Below, piece by piece: positions 58,338 to 64,000 of a DNA stretch of 64,000 bases. Under the pieces are notes generated by a model. It had not been told where the DNA came from and ran no database searches. It worked only from the letters and a program-made list of their open reading frames with translations. This DNA is from Streptomyces sp. NBC_01463. GTDB lineage: Bacteria; Actinomycetota; Actinomycetes; Streptomycetales; Streptomycetaceae. The position numbers were made by a program, and so were the translations under genes. Where the stretch lies: the NCBI GenBank assembly GCA_036227345.1, contig CP109468.1:5704001-5768000 (forward strand), given 5' to 3'. Each line of letters begins with the position of its first letter. Within the stretch, counting starts at the first letter, position 1.

Positions 58338-60041
58338 TCAGTGGTTGAGGATGACGATGACGGCGCCCCACACGGTCAGCAGCACATTGCCGACGGCGTA
58401 CGGGATCGTGTAACCGAGCGTGGGGATCTGGGACTTGGACGTCTCGTTGACGGCGCCGATCGCCGCCGTGGTGGTCTGGCCGCCGGCCAGCACCCCCATC
58501 AGGATCGGGAACCTGATCTTCTGGATGTAGTGCCCCACCAGGAACCCGACGAGCAGCGGGACGACGGTGGCGACCGCCCCCAGGAGCAGCAGCCCCCAGC
58601 CCGCCGACGACAGCCCGCTGGTGAAGCTGGGACCGGCGTTGATGCCGACCACCGCGACGAACATGCACAGGCCCAGGGTGTCCATGAACCACTGGGCGCC
58701 CGGCGGCACGTTCCCGTACGTGGGGTACTTGCCGCGGATCCAGCCGAAGACCAGACCCATGATGAGCCCGCCGCCCGAGGTGGACAGCGAGATCGGCACC
58801 CCGCCCGCGGTCAGCGCCGGAATGCCGATGCAGCCGCCGAGGAAGATGCCGAGGCCCACCCAGACCATGTCGGTCGCGAAGCTCGTCGGCACCGGCTTGC
58901 CGAGCTCCTTGCCCGCCGGGCCGACGAGCCGCTCGGGCCCGCTCAGCACCAGGGTGTCGCCGCGCTCCACCGGGGTGGAGAGCCGGAAGGGGAACTCGGC
59001 GCCGGCCCGGTAGATCTTCTCGACATAGACACCGGCCATGAACGGCTCCCGGCGCAGCTCCTCGACCGTCCGTCCCAGCTGGGCCTTCTCGGACGCCACC
59101 ACGTGCAGCGTCTCCGTCCGGTAGCCGAGCAGCGCCACGTCGTCGGCCTCCGGGCCCACATGCGTACGGGCGTCGAAGTCCACCAGGTCGTGCCGCAGCG
59201 CGCTCACCGCGATGGTGTCGCCCTCCCGCAGCACCAGGGACTGCGCCTGCGGAAGGACCGTTCCCTCGCGCCGGACCTGGGTGATGTAGACGCGGCGGCC
59301 GAGTGCCTGCTGCTGGCTCTCGAAGTCGTCGATGCTGCGGCCGACGAGGTCGTGGCGCCGGACGGTGTAGGCGCGCAGCACGGTCTCGTAGTAGCCCTCG
59401 CCCTCGTCCGGGTTCTCGTCGGGGGCGTCCAGTTCGGCGGCCAGCTCCGCGCTCTCCTTCGCCAGGTCCCTGCGGTAGAGCCGGGGCAGCACGTTGGCCA
59501 GGAGCATCGCGCACAGGATGGTGCCGAGCGGATAGGTGACGGCGTAGCCGACCGCGACCAGGTTCTGTTCGGACTTCACCTGGGCGGCGGAGAGACCGGG
59601 CAGGGTGCCGATGGCGTCCTGGGCGACACCGATGGCCGCGGACTGGGTGAGCGCCCCGCTCATCAGACCGGCCCCGAGCCCGGGCCCGTACCCGAGCAGC
59701 ACGGCGAAGAGCCAGGAGACCAGCAGCCCGGTCACACAGACGACGACCGCGTTGACGACCTGGGGCAGCCCGTCCTTCTTCAGCCCGCGGAAGAACTGCG
59801 GACCGACGCGGTAGCCGAGCGCGAACAGGAACATGATGAAGAACAGGTTCTTCACCGTGCCGTCGATCTGGACCTTGAACTGGGCGCCCAGCACCAGCCC
59901 GGCGACCAGACAGCCGGTCACCGCCCCCAGCGCGATGGCCTTGTAGCGGACCTTCCCGAGCAGGAAGCCCAGCGCGACGACCAGGAAGACCAGCAGTTCG
60001 GGGTGGGGCGTGAAGATGTTGCGGTTCAGGAAATCGATCAT
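58338..60041 (-). CDS. aspT: Aspartate:alanine antiporter AspT, copy 2
   Basis: 567 aa AAE-family carrier. Five N-terminal helices, two TrkA_C-like cytosolic domains (about 205-370), then five or six helices. Conserved elements: GALTQSAAIGVAQDAIG, GTLVLSGPERLVG-type RCK loops, STSGGGLIMGLVFGWIRGKYPTYG and LAGGQTTTAAIGAVNE. Its ATG (60041) directly abuts the stop of the sister antiporter (60042-60044). AspT imports aspartate and exports alanine, generating membrane potential with AspD. Confidence 0.88.
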   Translation of the reverse strand: MIDFLNRNIFTPHPELLVFLVVALGFLLGKVRYKAIALGAVTGCLVAGLVLGAQFKVQIDGTVKNLFFIMFLFALGYRVGPQFFRGLKKDGLPQVVNAVVVCVTGLLVSWLFAVLLGYGPGLGAGLMSGALTQSAAIGVAQDAIGTLPGLSAAQVKSEQNLVAVGYAVTYPLGTILCAMLLANVLPRLYRRDLAKESAELAAELDAPDENPDEGEGYYETVLRAYTVRRHDLVGRSIDDFESQQQALGRRVYITQVRREGTVLPQAQSLVLREGDTIAVSALRHDLVDFDARTHVGPEADDVALLGYRTETLHVVASEKAQLGRTVEELRREPFMAGVYVEKIYRAGAEFPFRLSTPVERGDTLVLSGPERLVGPAGKELGKPVPTSFATDMVWVGLGIFLGGCIGIPALTAGGVPISLSTSGGGLIMGLVFGWIRGKYPTYGNVPPGAQWFMDTLGLCMFVAVVGINAGPSFTSGLSSAGWGLLLLGAVATVVPLLVGFLVGHYIQKIRFPILMGVLAGGQTTTAAIGAVNETSKSQIPTLGYTIPYAVGNVLLTVWGAVIVILNH

Positions 60042-61718
60042 TCAGGCTCCCAGGACGCCGACGAGGATGGGACCGGTCAGAGGCAGCAGGAAGTTCGACA
60101 GGGCGTACGTGATCGTGTAGCCGAGCAACGGCACGGAGCTCTGGGCCACCTGGGTGATGGAGGTGATCGCCGGGGTCGAGCACTGCTGGCCCGCGATGGC
60201 ACCGATGAGCAGCGGCTTCTCGATGTGCAGGAGCTTGACGCCGACGAACAGGGAGATGGTCGCGGGAATCAGCACCATGGCGATCCCGGCGAACGGCAGC
60301 AGCGCGCCGTACTCCTTCAGCAGCGGCCAGGCCTGCGGTCCGGCGGTCAGCCCGGTGCAGGCGATGAAGATCGCCAGTCCCAGGTCCTTCAGCGTGTTCG
60401 CGGCCTGCGGGGGGAACGCCCCGAAGGTCTGCCTGCGGGAGCGGAACCAGCCGAAGAGCAGCCCCGAGACCAGACAGCCGCCGCCGGTGCCGAGCGACAG
60501 CGGGATGTCGCCGAACCGGACGACGATCTGGCCGATCAGCGAGCCCGCCACGATGCCGAGGCCCAGGTAGATGAAGTCCGTCGCGTCGTTCTTCACGACC
60601 GCGCCGATCTTCGCCACGAGTCTGTTCAGCCCCGACCTGGCACCGACCAGGGTGAGTACGTCACCGCGCTGCACCGTGGTCTCGGCCGATGCGGGCAGAT
60701 GCTGGTCGTTGCGCAGCACATCGGTGATGAACACGCCGTCCCGGCGGAACTCGGGATGGTCCTGCTCCAGCTGCGCGATGGTGGAGCCGGCCGTGGCCTT
60801 CTCGGTCACCGCGACCTGACGGGTGGCCAGCGGGGCGTCGAGGCCGGGCACCGCGGGGGTCTCCGGGCCGATCTCCCGGCCGGCCTCGATGATCCCGGCC
60901 CGCCGCCCGACCAGCTGGACCAGGTCGCTCAGCGTCAGCTCCAGGTCGGGGGAGGGGTCCAGCAGCACACTGCCGCGCTTGACGCCCTCCACGGTGACGG
61001 AGCCGCCCAGCGCGGCCTCCAGCTCACCGATCCGGCGGCCGTCCGCCAGGGTCACCAGGAAGGTCCGGCCCACCGTCCCCGGCAGCGCCTCGCGTTCGTC
61101 GGAGTCCAGGCCGCGGACGCCGCCGCGCATCTTCTCCCAGAGTTCGCGCGAGGCGTCCGCCAGATTGATGCGCAGCAGCATCGGCATGATCTGGCTGGTG
61201 TACAGCACGATCGTGACCAGGCCGAAGAGGTAGCAGACGGTGTACGCGGTGGCGACGTGCCCCTGGTACTCGGTGATCTGGGCGGCGGTCAGATCGTCGA
61301 GCTTGCCGATGGCCTCGGTCGCCGTACCGACGACGGCGGACTCGGTCGCGGCGCCCGCCAGGATGCCCGAAGCGGTGCCGACGTCGAGGTCGAACGCCTT
61401 GGCCAGGCCGAAGGCGATGCCCAGCACACAGACCAGTTCGATCAGGCAGAGGGCGAAGAAGCGCAGGCTCTTGCGGTTGAGGTTGGCGAAGAACTGCGGC
61501 CCGGCCAGATAGCCGAGCGAGAAGATGAACAGCGCGAAGAAGACCGTCTTGACGTCCTCGTCGACGCTGACGTGCCGGGTGCCGATCAGCAGCGAGACGA
61601 TCAGCGTGCCGCAGATGCCGCCGAGGGTGATGGGGCCGACGCGGATCTTTCCCACGAGGTACCCGAGGGACAGGCAGAGGAAGAGTGCGAGTTCGGGATG
61701 GTCGCGGACTACTCCCAT
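60042..61718 (-). CDS. aspT: Aspartate:alanine antiporter AspT, copy 1
   Basis: 558 aa, same fold as the adjacent carrier but clearly diverged. Conserved segments: GAATESAVVGTATEAIG, RCK-type domains about 205-370, LGTGGGCLVSGLLFGWFRSRRQTFG and IAGQQCSTPAITSITQ. The paired N-terminal GAATES/GALTQS and C-terminal GQQCSTPA/GGQTTTAA differences suggest distinct roles in a heterodimer, or two substrate ranges. It is the first gene of the aspT-aspT-aspD operon. Confidence 0.87.
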   Translation of the reverse strand: MGVVRDHPELALFLCLSLGYLVGKIRVGPITLGGICGTLIVSLLIGTRHVSVDEDVKTVFFALFIFSLGYLAGPQFFANLNRKSLRFFALCLIELVCVLGIAFGLAKAFDLDVGTASGILAGAATESAVVGTATEAIGKLDDLTAAQITEYQGHVATAYTVCYLFGLVTIVLYTSQIMPMLLRINLADASRELWEKMRGGVRGLDSDEREALPGTVGRTFLVTLADGRRIGELEAALGGSVTVEGVKRGSVLLDPSPDLELTLSDLVQLVGRRAGIIEAGREIGPETPAVPGLDAPLATRQVAVTEKATAGSTIAQLEQDHPEFRRDGVFITDVLRNDQHLPASAETTVQRGDVLTLVGARSGLNRLVAKIGAVVKNDATDFIYLGLGIVAGSLIGQIVVRFGDIPLSLGTGGGCLVSGLLFGWFRSRRQTFGAFPPQAANTLKDLGLAIFIACTGLTAGPQAWPLLKEYGALLPFAGIAMVLIPATISLFVGVKLLHIEKPLLIGAIAGQQCSTPAITSITQVAQSSVPLLGYTITYALSNFLLPLTGPILVGVLGA

Positions 61719-62207
61719 CCGGCCTCACCGACTCCGGGCATCAGAAAAGATCAATAGGTACATAAGGGAGAAATTAACAGTGGGTGGGGCGTGCGGCATG
61801 CCCGCTCCGCCGTACGCCGTCCGGGGTGTCGGCGTGCCGGCGGGGTGGCGATCCGGTCAGCGGTCGCCCTGCCGTTCCGGCCACCGCCCGGCCCTCGGCT
61901 TCGGGGAAAGAACGCGGAAGCGCCCCCGGGTGCCCCCTGGGTGCGACACCCCGTTCACCTTCCGGCGGGGCCCGCCGGGGGGATCATGCGTAACGGGGGC
62001 GGTTTCCCGGGGCTTCCGGAAATCCGGCGCGATCGGGGCCGGTTCCGGACACCGGCCGCAAGATCCACTCTCAACAGGGCTCTCACCTGTGGGAATTCAG
62101 GAATGGGCCGCTCCGATTCCCTGGGTCGGGTGCTTTGGCAAGCCTTCGGCCGGACACGGTCTCGTGACTTGCAGGACACGCTCGCGCAACGGAAGCGTCT
62201 TCAACTC
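61719..62207. other. Non-coding spacer upstream of the cebE promoter
   Basis: About 490 nt between the antiporter start and the cebE promoter. The A/T-rich piece 61745-61785 (AAAGATCAATAGGTACATAA) probably holds the antiporter promoter. Short open frames across 61784-62298 have poor codon bias. No LacI-type cebR gene is present here. Confidence 0.5.
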
Positions 62208-62266
62208 TTGACACCCACCCCTCCCAGGCAGCAACCTTCCGACATCGACGCATGGGAGCGCTCCCA
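62208..62266 (+). promoter_or_regulatory. cebE promoter with perfect CebR box
   Basis: TGGGAGCGCTCCCA (62253-62266) is the exact 14-bp palindrome bound by the cellobiose/cellotriose repressor CebR. TTGACA (62208-62213) with CAACCT (62232-62237, 18-bp spacer) could be the promoter, placing the operator just downstream of the transcription start. Confidence 0.9.
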
Positions 62267-62395
62267 CATCGCGTGAGGATTTCTCGTGCGAACGGCACTG
62301 CCCGTGTCCTCCCCCCTTAACCAACCGGCACCCGCACTCACCAGCGCGTATGCCACGCAGTGAGCCAGTCCCACCCTGGAACAAGGAGTAGTGGA

Positions 62396-63724
62396 ATGCG
62401 TATCACCCGCACCGTCGCCGGTCGGAGCCGCAGAGTCGCGGTTCTGGCCACCACGGGCCTGACAGCCACGGCCCTGTTGCTGACCGGCTGCAGCAGCGAC
62501 TCGGACGAATCGGACAGCACGGGTGCCGATGCGAACGGGAAGATCACGCTCACCGTCGCCGACTTCGGGCAGTTCGGCTACAAGGAGGCCGGCCTCTTCG
62601 CGAAGTACCACGAGCTGCACCCGAACATCACGGTCAAGGAGGACACCACCGCCGACGAGAAGGTCTACTACCCGAAGCTGCTCCAGCAGCTGAACTCGGG
62701 CAGCGGCCTGGCGGACGTCCAAGGCCTCGAGGTCGGGCGCATCAAGGAGCTCGTCGACACGAAGGCGGACCAGTTCGCCGACCTGGGCAAGGTCATCGAC
62801 GTCAACGAGTGGGTGTCCTGGAAGGAGAAGCAGGCCACCACGTCCGACGGCAAGGTGATCGGCGCGGGTACCGACATCGGTCCGATGTCCCTCTGCTACA
62901 ACACCGAGCTCTTCAAGAAGGCCGGCCTGCCGACCGACCGCAAGGAGGTCGCGGCCAAGATCTCCGGCGGCTGGGAGGACTACCTCAAGCTCGGTGAGGA
63001 GTACAAGAAGAAGGCCCCCGCGGGCACGTTCTTCATGGACTCCGCCAGCGCCATGTACAACGCCGTCGTCAGCTCGAACGCGAAGCAGTACTACGACGAG
63101 AGCGGCAAGGCGATCTACAAGGACAGCCCCAGCGTCAAGCAGGGCTGGGACCTGGCGGCCGAGGCCGCCGACAAGAAGCTGACCCAGGGCCTCGCCCAGT
63201 TCAACGACCCGTGGAAGGCGGCCCTGCGCAAGGGCACCGTCGCCACCGTGGCCTGCCCCGCCTGGATGGCCGGCCAGATCTCGGTCAACGCCGGTGACGG
63301 CAACAAGGGCAAGTGGGACATCACCACCGCTCCCGGCGCGACCGCCGCCAACTGGGGTGGCTCCTTCCTCGGTGTTCCCAAGTCCGGCAAGAACGTCGAC
63401 GAGGCCTCCAAGCTCGTCAAGTGGCTGACCGCCCCCGAGCAGCAGGCCGCCGTCTTCAAGGCGATCGGCAGCTTCCCGTCCAACAAGGGCGCCTACGAGC
63501 TGCCCGACGTGAAGAACGCCAAGCTCCCGTACTTCAACGACGCACCGATCGGCCAGATCTACGCCGACGAGGCCAAGTCCATCCCCGAGACGGTGCTCGG
63601 CCCGAAGGACGGCATCATCAAGGACACCATCTCCACCCAGATCAACAACATGGAGCAGCGCGGCACCAGCCCCGACGACGCGTGGAAGGCAGCGACCAAC
63701 GCGATCGACAAGGCGATCGGCTGA
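62396..63724 (+). CDS. cebE: Cellobiose/cellotriose-binding lipoprotein CebE
   Basis: 442 aa. ATG 62396 has AAGGAG 7 nt upstream. Signal peptide with lipobox LLLTGC (Cys about 32), then a CUT1 binding protein matching CebE: VADFGQFGYKEAGLF, ADVQGLEVGRIKEL, GTDIGPMSLCYNTELF, WDITTAPGATAANWGGSFLGVPKSGKN and AIGSFPSNKGAY. It feeds cello-oligosaccharides to CebF/CebG (cebF starts at 63974) with MsiK as presumed ATPase. Control by the CebR box upstream is expected. Confidence 0.93.
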   Translation: MRITRTVAGRSRRVAVLATTGLTATALLLTGCSSDSDESDSTGADANGKITLTVADFGQFGYKEAGLFAKYHELHPNITVKEDTTADEKVYYPKLLQQLNSGSGLADVQGLEVGRIKELVDTKADQFADLGKVIDVNEWVSWKEKQATTSDGKVIGAGTDIGPMSLCYNTELFKKAGLPTDRKEVAAKISGGWEDYLKLGEEYKKKAPAGTFFMDSASAMYNAVVSSNAKQYYDESGKAIYKDSPSVKQGWDLAAEAADKKLTQGLAQFNDPWKAALRKGTVATVACPAWMAGQISVNAGDGNKGKWDITTAPGATAANWGGSFLGVPKSGKNVDEASKLVKWLTAPEQQAAVFKAIGSFPSNKGAYELPDVKNAKLPYFNDAPIGQIYADEAKSIPETVLGPKDGIIKDTISTQINNMEQRGTSPDDAWKAATNAIDKAIG

Positions 63725-63735
63725 CGGTTGCAGCA

Positions 63736-63759
63736 GCGGGCGGCCCCCGGGCCGCCCGC
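63736..63759 (+). terminator. Hairpin immediately after cebE
   Basis: GCGGGCGGCCC (63736-63746) pairs with GGGCCGCCCGC (63749-63759). It forms a very tight G/C hairpin 11 nt after the cebE stop. Confidence 0.6.
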
Positions 63760-63830
63760 ACCTGCGTTTCCCCGCCCCGTCGGGGCACGGGGCGCCGGCC
63801 GCACGGCCCGTTCCCGTGCCGGACCTCCAC

Positions 63831-63913
63831 GGGGCGTCGGCCGGAACCGCATGCGGCGGACTTCCCCGGCCGCCCCGCGGAAGTCCGCCGCAAGCGGTTC
63901 CGGCCGACGCCCC
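63831..63913 (+). repeat. Long near-perfect inverted repeat between cebE and cebF
   Basis: Two 35-nt arms (63831-63865 and 63879-63913), complementary except for a 2-nt internal mismatch, around a 13-nt loop. As RNA it would form one of the most stable stems in the window. Together with the hairpin at 63736-63759 it probably attenuates read-through or protects the cebE message. Confidence 0.85.
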
Positions 63914-63973
63914 GGCCCCACCAGCCCAGCCCCGTACCCGGGTAACCAGCAATCCAGGGAAGGACTCCCGCCC

Positions 63974-64000
63974 GTGGCCACCTCGACTCCCACCCGGGAT
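63974..64000 (+). CDS. cebF: Sugar permease CebF (first codons only)
   Basis: GTG 63974 opens a frame reading VATSTPTRD to the window edge. GGAAGGA lies about 11 nt upstream. Position after cebE predicts the first cellobiose permease. Only nine codons are visible, so this rests on context. Confidence 0.6.

Noticed and set aside
58341..61757. A 1138-codon plus-strand open frame
   Set aside because: It is antisense to the two AspT antiporter genes. The product is Gln/Arg/Gly-rich with no domain, while the minus strand gives complete membrane carriers.
61784..62298. Several short overlapping open frames upstream of cebE
   Set aside because: Low-complexity translations, no ribosome sites and conflicting frames; none resembles the expected cebR.
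63831..63913. Inverted repeat as a transposon end or attachment site
   Set aside because: No transposase, no target duplication and no partner copy in the window. It lies in an operon spacer, where an RNA stem is the simpler explanation.

Overview
The window is high-GC (about 70-72%) actinobacterial DNA with strong third-position G/C, GGAGG-type ribosome sites and many GTG starts. The cslA-glxA-cslZ and lpmP loci, a CebR box in front of cebE, a DasR-type operator and EhuBCDA genes point to Streptomyces. The order cslZ/glxA/cslA ... lpmP ... ehu ... cebE resembles, as I remember it, the SCO2838-to-SCO2795 stretch of S. coelicolor read in reverse. That synteny is recalled knowledge and was not computed. 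There are no insertion sequences, integrases, prophage genes or CRISPR arrays.

Layout. 1-3322: the end of a 2-aminoethylphosphonate uptake locus (PhnS-type binding protein), a Tat-type secreted phosphatase and a HAD hydrolase. 3445-4753: a small exported membrane-anchored protein and a class F sortase. 5106-14790: the apical glycan block, with lipoprotein GH6 hydrolase CslZ, copper radical oxidase GlxA, GT2 synthase CslA, an NlpC/P60-type wall hydrolase, an SPFH/band-7 protein and the AA10 LPMO LpmP. lpmP has two DasR-like operators upstream. 14817-17978: an acyl-CoA ligase and a DHA2 drug exporter, convergent and overlapping.

18373-28520 looks lineage-specific: a GtrA-like protein, then LacI regulator, sugar ABC importer, secreted GH87 alpha-1,3-glucanase/mycodextranase and intracellular GH13 alpha-glucosidase, ending with an IclR regulator. 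It reads as a complete alpha-1,3-glucan (mutan/nigeran) utilisation unit. The same direct-repeat motif, with 21-bp spacing, lies before both lacI and the transporter. 28687-31825: EhuABCD compatible-solute/amino-acid importer. 32082-40189: a hydroxyacid dehydrogenase, a maleate-isomerase-like protein, an LLM oxidoreductase, a PAS-GGDEF-EAL c-di-GMP protein, an M6 metalloprotease, a primase-polymerase-like protein and a small conserved protein. 40313-45345: an overlapping operon of PAP2 phosphatase, Fe-S PD-(D/E)XK nuclease, unknown 535-aa protein and SF1B helicase. It resembles a Dna2-type nuclease-helicase split into separate chains and is the best candidate here for an undescribed system.

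45648-53933: a histidine phosphatase, an HTH/TPR regulator, a spermidine-synthase-like protein, small hypotheticals, an OmpR-type two-component pair and a CBM2-GH18 chitinase. 54022-61718: a second-type LeuA, a FadR-type regulator, aspartate 4-decarboxylase AspD and two tandem aspartate:alanine antiporters (AspT), which together look like a proton-motive decarboxylation cycle. 62208-64000: cebE with its CebR operator, a very long inverted repeat and the first codons of cebF.

Three identical tRNA-Lys(CTT) genes, all on the minus strand, each with a strong terminator, sit at 10.6, 18.1 and 38.9 kb. The third overlaps the 3' end of a protein gene.
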